From positions 1 to 36,018 of the forward strand of contig JAHLKC010000231.1 in NCBI GenBank assembly GCA_025449115.1: 36,018 nt of DNA, written 5' to 3'. This document shows positions 1-9,613 of this stretch, piece by piece; positions within the stretch are counted from its first letter, which is position 1, and each line of letters starts with the position of its first letter. The translations under genes were made by a program, and so were the position numbers. The DNA is from Chytridium lagenaria (lineage: Eukaryota > Chytridiomycota > Chytridiomycetes > Chytridiales > Chytridiaceae). Under the pieces are notes generated by a model. It saw nothing but the letters and a program-made list of their open reading frames with translations. It made no database searches and was not told where the DNA came from.

Positions 1-896
1 CGAACTACAGAGCAACGATTTAACGAGGAACTCATAACCTTCCCTGGAAGAAACGATCCAGAGACTCGAAATTTCCGTAAGAGGATCATCAGGCCTTGGT
101 TTCGCTGGTGGGAGCAACCGCGGAAGCGTCATTGCTCGAACCGAGACCCCTGTTTCATCTTCACCCCTACCTGTCATGAACGTGAACGCGGCGAGAGCTC
201 CCCTCTCTCTAATAACGTCATGTCAGCCCCGATCGCGCCGTATCAACAACGATCTTTCTTCCCCCCGCCCGTAACCACCGCCCCTCCCGTCGCCGCCCCT
301 CTCCAACCCGTTTCCACTCCCGTTGCAGCGGCCCCCTCCTCCACTAAAGTGCTTCCTCCGAAGTCACCTGAACCAAATCCCATCGACGTTGCCTCAGTCA
401 CCGAAACTTCCCTTGTCGATGAAATCCTCGCAGCCGGCGCTGCAGCCGCCGCCACTGCCTCTCTACCCACCTCAGCCTCCCCTCCTTCCGCCGCCTCCGC
501 CGCCCCGAAAAGGCCTCATACGACATAACCTCATCCCCCAACCCCCAAACCCCACCACCCCAATCTCCTACTCCTCCCCCACCACCCAACCCATGCTTCC
601 CTTCCCCTCAACCCCCTTCCCCCCGTTCCTATGATGCCCGTCACCTCTGCCGGCTACTACCGCCCACAACCGCCCCCTATGGTCCCTACGATCCCATGGC
701 CGCCGCGTATCAGCAGCAGGCCTGGGCGTATCAGCAACAGCAGGCTCAGCAGCAGTGGGATGCGGCACAACAGCAGGCGTGGTATCAACAGCAACAGTGG
801 GATGCGCAGCAGAGGGAGGCGTGGATGAGGGCTCAGCAGATGCAGCAACAGCAGGGGGGGTATAATGTGAATCCGATGAATTATGGGGGGAAGTAG
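1..896 (+). CDS. 3' end of a gene for a Pro/Ala- and Gln-rich protein (partial)
   Basis: The gene enters from the left edge; only its C-terminal part is visible. The last part, about 483-896, is one open frame that runs from a Pro/Ser-rich linker through a Gly-Pro-Tyr segment into a tail of repeated Gln runs with Trp and Tyr (AYQQQAWAYQQQQ type), ending in NPMNYGGK and TAG. Upstream, about 1-480, the best reading is in another frame (SAPIAPYQQR followed by Ala/Pro-rich sequence), so one frame change near 480 is needed. Such Gln/Tyr/Trp-rich low-complexity tails occur in RNA-binding and endocytic adaptor proteins, but no folded domain is visible here, so I give no function. Confidence is moderate for a real coding tail and low for its reading before 480. 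Confidence 0.5.
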
Positions 897-1338
897 ATAA
901 AGGACGTCTTAGAAGATAAAGCATTATACAGTATATTAAGCATTTCCCCAATTCTCTTTACTTAAATTAGAGTTGATTTAAGTTGGTTCTATGTTAACTT
1001 GTTTTTTGTAGTTTGTATCATTCGCACTTTGTTTTTTCCCGTTTTACAATCAATTTTCATTTGGTCTTGATGGACACCTTTGTTTTTTCTTAAGCCCACA
1101 CTAGGTATCTGATTACGCAATAACATCATTTTTTTGACTGTCGTTTACCATATATCTTTGTCGTCTATTTATCCTAGCACGACGTAGAAGATTTCATGAT
1201 TATTGCAACAAGCCATGTTGAACGATCATATATTCTATTTTAACGTACATATGTAGTCGAAAAACAACACAAAAAAAAGAACAAAACATACAAATACATA
1301 AATCTCGTGATCCCACCATCGCCAACAACACGGTATCC
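897..1338. other. Intergenic region between convergent genes
   Basis: AT-rich sequence between the stop of the Gln-rich gene (+) and the stop of the secreted-protein gene (-). It should hold both 3' UTRs and polyadenylation signals. I see no further gene or repeat. Confidence 0.6.
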
Positions 1339-2140
1339 CTAAATGCGTATCCTAGGCCAAGCTCCCTTCCCTGCATTAATTCTCCCCAAAAAAGTCTCAT
1401 AATACTTTGTCCTCGATCCATCGGCTCTCACGATCCTTAAATACTAGAGAAAAGACATTACTCCAATATTCACCATAGCACACAACCAAACCTGATAATC
1501 GGGATGCACTTCCTCAGCCCACACACTCGACCGTCGAATAAAAAATCCTCATCATCCGTTATGATGGTGTAGTTGAGAAAATTCGGGTTGACCGTTAGGC
1601 TCACCCCTAATGGGAAATGATAGACGGCTGTGATTCATGGGTCATTCATACGGTAGTTTTCGTAAAGTTCGCGTCCTTCTTTTGTATTCGACCAAGCCCA
1701 TGCGTTATAGATCCGTGCATACAGTCTAAACAAGCAAAAAAAACAAACAAAAAAAACACCCCACCCATTCAGTGATCGAAAAAACACCAAGGGTTTTGTA
1801 CCTTTTCATCAAACGTTGAATGGGCGACGGTGACGAGTTCAGAGGGGTTACGGTTTCCCATCATGTTATGCCGTAGGCGGATTCATGGACCCTTGGGTCG
1901 AGGTTGGAGGGACCTCCTGGGATCATAGGCGTCAATGTTCGATGTAGGCACCGGGTAAAGTTCGAAATCGGCAGTCGATTGGGTTATATTTGATGCAGGG
2001 GAGGAGGTTGGGAGCGGATCAAGGGGGTGGAGGTTGAAGATGCCATTGCGTTTTTGGAGGGGAATGGACGATGTGATGGAGGGGAGGAGGAGGAGGAGGA
2101 GCGGGAGGATGTGCAGGGATGATGGTGGTGGTGAAGGCAT
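1339..2140 (-). CDS. Predicted secreted protein of unknown function
   Basis: Starts at the ATG at 2140. The first 25 or so residues are a clear signal peptide (MPSPPPSSLHILPLLLLLLP, then small residues), so the product is probably secreted or enters the ER. Two introns with GT-AG ends fit at 1726-1801 and 1444-1491. Coding-like segments include GNRNPSELVTVAHSTFDEK, LYARIYNAWAWSNTKEG and the last exon YLRIVRADGSRTKYYETFLG, ending at TAG 1339. The frame breaks about four times: two changes near 1870-1910, an in-frame TGA near 1640, and a change in a T6 run near 1545. I do not recognise the family. The gene is a single-frame failure, but coding character is continuous across breaks, which favours sequencing errors over a pseudogene. 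Confidence 0.5.
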
Positions 2141-2314
2141 GTTTTGTGAGATGTTTTCTTTCTGGAGTTGAGTTTGGTTTAAGTTGATGCTGGTCATTGC
2201 AACAGAGTGAACCCTGGCACTTCTACTGAGGTTTGTCTGTGACAACTCCAAAGATGGATACCATGTTGGAGATACACAGCTTTATTAAATGATTTATACG
2301 TGAACATGGACCAC

Positions 2315-3645
2315 TCACTCAGGTACTTTCCCCGCCATATTCACCATCGCCCAAGGCTTCCTTACCATCAAATCTCCACTCTTTAAAAACCATGTGACGG
2401 TATTTCCGAGCACCCCGATAAATGGCAACTGTGATGCACCTCCGTTTCGACCAGTCGATACGATTATAGGATACGTGATGCACCATTTCGAGACAGGAGT
2501 GTAGTGATGGAGACTTGTCTTTGAATCAATGAGCAGCTTGATGTTTTTGACGATGAGTGGGGTTTGGAATTGGATAATGGATACTTTTACACGTTAGATT
2601 ATGGTGGAGTATTTGGCTTACATGCAACTTTATGATCATCCAATGTTGCAATATCGCCTAACGCAAAGATATTTGAATGTCCAACAACCTGTCCTGTCCT
2701 CTCAGTCCTCACAAACCCCCTCTCATCAACCGTCTCCTTCCCTAACCCCCTAACAATCCACTCTGAGTTCGGGATATGCCGACCCGTACAATCAAACTGC
2801 ACGTCACTGGTATATTTATTCCCCTTTGTCGTGATTGTATGCTGAGAGAGATTGTATCCCGCATTGGAGGGAAGGATGGGGGTGTCGATGACGCGTTCGT
2901 TGAGGAGGACATTGACTTTAAGGGTTTGGAGGTTGTTGAGGAGAGTTTTGCGGAGAGCGGGCTTGCTACGGCCATGGTGTGGAGGAGTTTTGGACCGGAG
3001 TGAAGCAGGGTGACTTTGACGTGTGGATAGTCAGTTGCGATTTCACCGGCGAGTTCAATACCAACGACTAGGAGATATCATTGTGTAAATAAAAAGAACA
3101 AACTACAGGGCAAAACAGGGAAAGCTCTGGACTTACCGCCCCTCCCACAATAGTCACAGACGCCGCCTTCTCACAGCCTCCACAATTCTCTCCGCATCCC
3201 TTTCCGCATCCTCCACATCCAAACGATCCGTCTTCCCAGGTGCCGGCAACCTCGTCCCCGTCGCAACCACAAGGTAATCATACTCCACCATCATCCCCGT
3301 ACTCGTTTCCACCATCTTCTTCTCAACATCCACGTTAGTAGCCTTTGCTCTAATAACCCTTGACGCGGGATTTTTAAAGAGGTTCGTGTAGGGAACCCAG
3401 AGCTTTGAGGAAAAGTTGGGCTCGACGACGACGCGGATGGAGGAAACGGCGTTGTAGAAGCTGGAACGTTCTTCGAGGAGGGTGATTTCTGCGGTGGGAA
3501 GGAGGGTTTCGAGGGAGGTGCAGATAGAGACGCCGGCCCAGGAACCCTTTGAAAGTGTGCTATTTAAAATGCATTAAAGGTCTCTGTTACTTACCCCAAC
3601 CACAACAACCTTTGTTTTATTCGAAGCTGGTGACATTATTGTCAT
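2315..3645 (-). CDS. AIFM2/FSP1-like (AMID-type) NAD(P)H:quinone flavin oxidoreductase
   Basis: FAD-dependent pyridine nucleotide-disulfide oxidoreductase of the AIF/AMID type. Visible in order: an N-terminal FAD Rossmann strand split by an intron (KVVVVG then GSWAGVS); LVVATGTRLPAPGK, the usual ATG motif; a second Rossmann motif around VTIVGG followed by VVGIELAGEI; the NIFALGDIA motif that binds FAD; and the C-terminal GRNGGASQLPF block typical of AMID proteins. Introns fit at 3547-3594, 3068-3136 and 2584-2621. Family members reduce quinones, including ubiquinone, with NAD(P)H and suppress lipid peroxidation. Start is the first ATG, 17 codons before the first intron. Two single-base breaks lie near 3140-3172, in G-rich runs. 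No mitochondrial presequence is seen, which fits FSP1-like rather than NDE-type enzymes. Confidence 0.82.
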
Positions 3646-4495
3646 AGAGCGAAGAGGAGTCGGTACGCGAGTAACTAGTTAAAAAGCGAAAAAAGAAAAG
3701 TAGAACGAGCTGATCCGAAGAGCACTTACGGCCTTTTTACGAAGTGACATATGCAGCGATTTTCCTCCGCAGTTTACGAAGGATCGAGTGTCAGATCAAC
3801 AAATATTCACATGTCGGGCGTGGCGACATAACACCCCCCGCAAATCAGCGCTCAAGAAACTTAGAAAAAGCCTCCGCTGATTTCATGCTGAGCTTTTCGC
3901 TGATGCGAGGTGATGATGTGACGTAGTGGTGATGTTGAACAACAATGCACGATAGAAAAAATAAGCGATTGAAGGAGAAGACGCTGGGAAACGACAGCAG
4001 TAACAACTATATGAGCCGGAGCAGCTACATCATCAAAGGATGCTGGTGCATTATAATCATTCATTCTTGATGCAATGCAGAGCCGCATGGATGGTCGAGC
4101 GAAGGACTTGTGGCATCGCTATCAATGACCACAGCGCATCATCCATCTCGTATCTTATTGGAAAACGTATTCCTTTGTTTGAGCATCGGTCCCTTTGTCT
4201 TATGGCGGCTTAGGCAACTTGTGTGTCAATCTTGTTTCGTAGATTTGCGTTGGAACATGGATTCGTACATCGCTAATATTGAGTCAAACAACTCTTGCAG
4301 CTTCAAGGATTCTGTCATTTCTTTCCCTCACAATTCTCTACTTGACCTCCATCCTTCTTGCGAGGAATTCACTGTAACTTTTGAAGCTTCAAGCAGGAAG
4401 TCCTACTTCGCATCTTTATCAAATCTCTGTCTCCAAAAAGTGCTCTCGCTACTTTAACCCTTGGCTTCCAACTTTGACAACATGACTCCGAAATC
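3646..4495. other. Intergenic region upstream of two divergent genes
   Basis: Lies between the AIFM2-like gene (-) and the RhoGAP-like gene (+), so it should contain both promoters. An open frame at 4110-4457 (+) has no domain, no intron-joined extension that makes sense and an unremarkable composition; I do not call it a gene. Confidence 0.45.
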
Positions 4496-5609
4496 ATGGT
4501 TCCAACGCTGCCGCAACTGGTTTGCAAAGGTAAGGACTACTGCCTTCTCGTCAGTCTAGTCTTAACTCAGGTTCTCCTACAACTAGAAACCGACGCAAAT
4601 GAAACCCGCCCCATACAAGCCTCCTGCTGGATTCTACAGCGCTCAGTCTTCGCTTTGCGAGACGTTCAGTTTGAAAAGGCCATCGAGGAATCTCAGGGTG
4701 GTGTCGCTGACTTTCTCTGTGAACTGCAAAAGTGAGTTTTTTGACCATCTCTTTTATCTGAGTCGTTACTTATGATGGCGTATAGGTCTCCTTTTATCCC
4801 GAAGCTGGAGAGCTCTCGTGCCTTTCAAGGGTTGGCAAAGGGGTTGACGATTTTGCCGGGATCTATTTCGAAGGAACTTATTGAGGAAATTCATATCTGC
4901 TGCGACCTTTTCATCAGCGGCGAACTTATCGGGATTGGTATGCCATAAAACTATCTTATTTTGTCAAGTCTCTTCAATCGGCCAATTTAATTTCCTTTTT
5001 ATTGTTGTATGCAGGAGGAGAAGGCCCCAAGGAGTGGTTGAGGAGACCTCCGTGCGATGCCGACATGCTCCGTATTCAACAAGTCGGCATCGCCAAGTTT
5101 AAGGAAGATTATAACGGTCCCCTCCATGGACACCTTGTTGGCGCGTACCTGAAGCGGCTCTTGCAAAAGGTTGACGGCGGGCTTCTTCTTAATCCGTTGT
5201 GCAATATTATTTCCACCCTGTTTGAAGACGGTGAAGGTATTCTTTTTTTTTTTCCATTTTCATCAACCGTACACTAACACACCTAAAATTAGAACCTGGT
5301 TTCCTCCATCTTCCTGAATCCGGTCGCTCCCTCATCCGTTCCATCCTGCGTTCATCACCCGATCGATACGAGATCCTGAAAAAGATTGTAGCCGTTGGAC
5401 GATATGTTATTGAAAAGGATCAAGTGGAATCAAGGTTTCTTTCGGTTGTGTTTGGTGTCAACGACTTGAACGGTGTTATTGAGACGATTGATCCGATCGT
5501 TTTCAGTGATGCGAAGCGATGGGCAGAGTTGAGGGCGAAGAAGTTTGAGAAGTGGAATGTGGTTTGGGGCGTTATTGTGATGAACTTTGAATTCTTTGAT
5601 GAGGAGTAA
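4496..5609 (+). CDS. Divergent RhoGAP-domain-like protein
   Basis: Five exons join in one frame without any break (introns 4530-4586, 4732-4785, 4938-5014, 5237-5292), giving a protein of about 290 residues from the ATG at 4496; an in-frame TGA at 4475 limits extension upstream. The pattern follows the RhoGAP fold: an SISKELIEEI helix, a loop ending ELIGIGG where the GIFRxSG arginine-finger loop would be, GHLVGAYLKRLLQ matching the HxVAxLLKxYLREL helix, then an ILKKIVAVGRYVIEK helix and LSVVFG where RhoGAPs have LAxVFGP. The catalytic arginine position reads Gly, so a GTPase-activating role is doubtful and a GTPase-binding role is possible. The call rests on pattern matching only; a diverged unrelated helical domain remains possible. 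Confidence 0.5.
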
Positions 5610-6040
5610 GCTCGTGTGTCTGCTGAGTTTTAAGCGCGCAAGTTGAGCGATGGTGGCTATATTGTGTATTGGGAGATCAGGAGAAATTGTTCTGCCATAT
5701 GGAAATAGCTTGTGCTTTTTCTTTCTTTTTTTTAGTCCTCCTTGAGTGTTTTGGTCTTGAACTAACTTTCTCTTTGCTTTGCAATCACTGCACAAGCTTT
5801 ACTGAACTTGTTTTCGTCGTGCTGCCTGAGTAGTCGTTTATTATTTTATTATTATTATTTGTTATTTAATCTTTTTCTTATGCTCCTTTCAGACCCTCTT
5901 TTCATCCCTCTGTTTTCATCCATCACGTAACCTCCATTTTGTTTGGACGTTATTGCTCGAACTCCCTCTACCTGTAAAATCCTCAATAATCAGTTATTGC
6001 TTGGTACATATCGTAAATGTGCAACACACGTTTGTTTGTC
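5610..6040. other. Intergenic region before the F-box gene
   Basis: AT-rich, with a short TTATTATT-type run near 5840-5865. It should hold the 3' UTR of the RhoGAP-like gene and the promoter of the F-box gene. An in-frame ATG at 6017 could extend the F-box protein by eight residues. Nothing else is seen. Confidence 0.5.
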
Positions 6041-7423
6041 ATGCCACAACTCATCGACCTTGCCTCAGAAATCATCGAAAGCATCCTCACCTGGGTATCC
6101 CTCAACGATGGCGCAGATCTCTTCAACTCTATGCGAACCTGCTCTCTCCTGTATCGAGCAGGAATGGACAGTCCAGAGGTTTGGGGAAGCTTGATGAGGC
6201 AAAAGTGAGTTTACCCATAGCATTGAGTGCTAATAGCGAAAAGGTTTGATCCTGTATTGACCCCCATATCCTCTGCAGCTCGTGATCTAAGAGAGATTCT
6301 GAAAAAAAGGATGATGGCAATTAAAATACCGGATTCGATGACGCTGCCTAAAATGGGACCACTGGAAGTTGAGCAAATGGGAATGGTGGAGGAATATCTA
6401 GACGTGGTCCATCAACTTGTTCTTGAGGACGGTAACTGGTTTCGTCAAAAACCTTTCTTGGACTCATTGTACTATAGTTGATAAGAACATGATACTTATG
6501 ATTAAGCATGGAGACGTTGCTCGGTTTCTGATTTCTGTTCGTGCGATTCTGGGGGGAGGGTTTGAGCAGTGGCCTAAGGCTGTAGATTTGATGAGAATTC
6601 TATCACATGTACAAAGATTCGTTGCGGGTCTGTCTCCACGTAAGTCAAGCTCACTGCATGCCTAGTCTCATGCCCCAATCTACCTTACAGGCCCTGTACG
6701 TGTCCCATTGCTAGATGTTGTTATGGAATCGGAATTATTGTAAGGCGTCTATTTTATCTTAATATTACTCCATTCTTCCTTTCGTTACTGCACGTTAGTT
6801 GTGTTCCTCCTCCGTCTTCTATTTTCTTCATCCCTGCTTGTTTTCGCTTTCCGTAATTCACAACCTCTACTTATCAACGCTATCACTCCCGGTTTTACCA
6901 AAACAGCCTTCAGAATGAAAATGAGCAGTACAACAGGCTGACATTCCTCAGCCACTCCATCACCATCACCGATACCTACCGCATTAGTTTCTTCCTCTCC
7001 ACATTTGGTCTTCCTCGCGTCATCCTAAACTACACTCCATCACCTCCACTCGTACAACCCATCAATTTAAATACCCTAGCTCGCGACGCCTTACTTCATC
7101 TTGAAGGAAACTGGGAGGGTTACTACATGGCAGCAGGGAGCCTTGATCCGAAAATGACGTTTGCCCTTCGATTTGGAGATCACCACCTTATACAGTCACC
7201 GAAAGGCTGGTCTAGCAGCAGGAGTATTGTTGGGGAGGGAACGGATGGTGTTGATCGGTATGAGCTTGGGGGTTGGGTTCGGGAGGATACTGGGCAATTT
7301 AAATTGGTGAAGAGGTATCCTGGACATGAATGGATTTATGAGGGATTTTTGAATGAATTTGGGATGTCGGGAAGTTGGGGTGGGGGGATGTTTATGTGGT
7401 GGATATGTCCTAAACAGACTTAA
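6041..7423 (+). CDS. F-box protein with C-terminal beta-rich domain
   Basis: Five exons (introns 6205-6243, 6432-6477, 6640-6690, 6740-6906) join exactly into 359 residues with no frame break. Residues 1-45 are an F-box (LASEIIESILTWVS, then a SMRTCSLLYRAG helix and VWGSLM), the motif that binds SKP1 in SCF ubiquitin ligases. The last 110 or so residues contain GNWEGYY, GEGTDGVDRYELGGWV, KRYPGHEWIYEGFL and GSWGGGMFMWWICP. This spacing recalls a beta-barrel motif found C-terminal to F-boxes in many fungi (GxGxDxxGxFxxxG, then KxYxGxHxVxYxG, then GxW). That domain may select the substrate. I chose 6041 because the F-box starts right after it; 6017 is also in frame. The middle part, about residues 60-180, is helical and unassigned. 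Confidence 0.75.
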
Positions 7424-7673
7424 TTATGGCCTTTTTTGAAGGAAGGAAGTCTCTTTCTGATGCAGATAATGCAAGCGCTTATTTTGAAAATATGACCGCT
7501 TCCTTTTTATAGAGATGCCAGGACAACTTTCGTTGCTTACTCGACTTTTTCAAGAAAAAAAATAATATATTTACACACATGCACAATACAGATTTGCTGG
7601 GGCGAGAACAGTACCAGGGAAGCATAGCAATCCAGAAAATAAAAGACAGTGAAAAATGAAGGAAGTAAATAGC

Positions 7674-8587
7674 CTAAAGCATCACAGCACATAATTCTCT
7701 CTCTCTTCTTGCACGTAAAACTCTGAGAATCCACGATACGTCCTGGATCTGATGTAATTCAACAAACTAATCATCTCAAAAAACCCAACGGGTCTCGGGT
7801 TCCAACCAAGATGAGCAGGGAACTTTTCCTCCGTTATAAGAGAATCCAACCATTTCAACGGGATACCGGGCTGTTTTGGTCTCTTGCAGGTAGCTTGGGG
7901 TCTTCGCGAAGAATGAGGAAGAGAAGGGCTGCTTCTCCGTTTGCGGTGAAACGTTGACCGGTTGAGTAGGTAAAGTTTGGGTTGCGTGCGCGCGAATCGT
8001 CTTCGCGAAGGATCCGGAATTGGATTAAATTCTCAAGGTTAATGTATTTCTTGTCTTCACTGAGAGAACGAAGTTGACCGTCTATAAATTTAGAGAATAC
8101 AGTCAGTCGAGGGCGTAGGATACAGCAAATGCAATGATAAAAAATGTTATTTAATAAAACAATTACTCACACATCGTCAAGTTAACATGAATGGGATCTC
8201 CGAGAGCGTCATCATCCCTTGTCATCGATGCATCATGCTCGAGAACATTATGTGGCGTCAACTGAACAACATCCACCTTCTTCACTCCTTCGTCGTCCGT
8301 ATACCCCACTCCCAGAGCTTGATCCACAAACACCTTAGTCGACGTAGAGTCCAACATCATGACATCCTTCATAGCGTACCAGAGATTCTCACTCGTCATG
8401 CCAACTCGTGGAAGGATGCCATGGTTGACAAAGCTGTTGACAATGGGCATGGAGCCATGTTGTTGTAATGGCTTGGTTCCCATGAGTCAAAGACGCCATC
8501 GGTGACCTTTGAGCGAGGAAAGGCTTCTGTGAAGGGAAGGGAGATGAGCAGGCTTGAGAATGCGAGGAGGGTGAGTGGTCGATGCAT
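7674..8587 (-). CDS. Heme-thiolate peroxidase (chloroperoxidase / unspecific peroxygenase family)
   Basis: A secreted heme peroxidase that uses hydrogen peroxide to oxygenate or halogenate organic substrates. The protein of about 270 residues starts with a signal peptide (MHRPLTLLAFSSLLISLPF). The PCP motif with the proximal heme-ligand Cys (MAPCP) is followed, one frame over, by the family's NHGILPR segment. The distal acid motif EHD lies in LEHDASMTRDDDALGDP, and an exon-2 block PLKWLDSLITEEKFPAHLGW matches the family C-terminus. One intron, 8082-8170. Two single-base breaks are present: right after PCP near 8450, where the C run is one short, and near 7865. Both flanks keep family motifs, so assembly error is likely. 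The size is that of the short peroxygenases. Confidence 0.85.
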
Positions 8588-9014
8588 TGTCGGTGGAGGA
8601 AAGGAATGAAGTTGGGATTGTCTTAATTTAAAATCTCTCCAAGCTCCATTGCACGTGTTGTCAAAGGGATGGGCATCGTCGGAATGAGATAAATACTAAG
8701 CGCTAACAGTAAACGTATGCTGGACAATTTTTGGATGGCCTGATCCTGTGTGAAAGCTTCAAAACTCATTATTTTGCTAAGACGGACATAGTTTACTTAG
8801 AAAGAATTATGTTTGACTTGCTTTCAAATATTTATCATCGTTCAACTAGAGGTTTTTTAATGGAAACTCGAGACGACCGTACAATTTAGCAGGTCGATGG
8901 GCTACATAAGTTGTTCAAATGGCAGATTCACTTTATCGATAAACTCTTCAAGGATTAAACCTCCGACACTTTTCAGCCAATCAAGACTCACTATATTACC
9001 TATAAAATTTTTGG

Positions 9015-9026
9015 TATATATAAAAT
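9015..9026 (+). promoter_or_regulatory. TATA-like element, ancestral upstream element of tRNA-His
   Basis: TATATATAAAAT lies 17 bases left of the element. In the empty site, with the element and one target copy removed, it would begin about 34 bases before the mature 5' end of tRNA-His. This is the distance at which some fungal Pol III genes, for example in fission yeast, carry a TATA box. The role is inferred. Confidence 0.35.
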
Positions 9027-9038
9027 ATTTTTTCGAAA

Positions 9039-9042
9039 ATTT
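9039..9042. repeat. Target site duplication, left copy
   Basis: ATTT directly before the left LTR equals ATTT at 15039-15042 directly after the right LTR. A five-base reading (AATTT) is possible if the LTR ends one base earlier. Confidence 0.7.
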
Positions 9043-9507
9043 TGTGACGGAACGAGCCTAGCTAGGGCGAAGGTTCGTCAAAGGGGAAATATTGAAGGAA
9101 TATTTGAAAGGAGAGATGAGAGTTTTGAAGGGTTTTTATTTAAGAAGAAGAAGCTGTTCAAAGTAGAAATGTTGATGAAGAAGTAGATGTTGAAGAAGTC
9201 AAAGAGAGAAGCTAGCCTTTTATAGGCGAAAACACGAAAAATAGAGTTGAAAGTTAAAGAAAGTTTAAGAAGCTTTTAGAACAAATAAAGAAGAATTTCG
9301 AAGAAAAGAAACATTTAGAATGAAAAGGAAAGTTCGAGTTTTAGCTAAGAATGGTAGAGAAAATAAAAGAACTTCGAATAAAGTTGGCAAAGTTGGGGCT
9401 AAGCGCGGCAACTTGCGGAAAAATAAACGAAGTGGAAAAATACAATAAGGAAGGTAATACAAGAAACATTGAAGTAATACAAGAGATATTAGGGAAATTC
9501 CGTCACA
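9043..9507 (-). repeat. LTR (the element's 3' LTR)
   Basis: 465 bp, TGTGACGG to CCGTCACA, nearly identical to 14575-15038. Read along the element it is the downstream LTR and would supply the polyadenylation site. Confidence 0.95.
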
Positions 9508-9514
9508 CCCCCCT
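9508..9514 (-). other. Polypurine tract
   Basis: AGGGGGG on the minus strand directly abuts the downstream LTR. It is the expected primer for plus-strand DNA synthesis. Confidence 0.75.
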
Positions 9515-9613
9515 ACAAGAGCCTAAGCGAAGTGAAGGCGATGATGCAAGGAATTTCAAAAGAAGAAGGAAAGAGAAGTTAAAGAAATACATGTAAAAGA
9601 AGAAATAAAAGTG

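Larger units (their letters stand above)
8588..9042. other. Intergenic flank of the retrotransposon
   Basis: AT-rich sequence from the peroxidase promoter to the left end of the element. Before the insertion it was joined to the tRNA-His gene now at 15049. Apart from the TATA-like run at 9015-9026 and the target duplication I see nothing definite. Confidence 0.55.

Noticed and set aside
568..951. Long minus-strand open frame opposite the Gln-rich gene
   Set aside because: Its Pro/Ala/Thr composition is the mirror of the plus-strand Gln and Pro codons; the plus strand has the more protein-like tail and a proper stop.
1640..1650. In-frame TGA in the secreted-protein gene as a reassigned codon
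   Set aside because: TGA ends several intact genes here (AIFM2-like, COA5, GNAT, FKS) and TGG is used normally for Trp, so a sequence error or a point mutation is more likely.
4110..4457. Open frame of 115 codons upstream of the RhoGAP-like gene
   Set aside because: No domain, no supporting splice structure, and it does not join in frame to the downstream gene.
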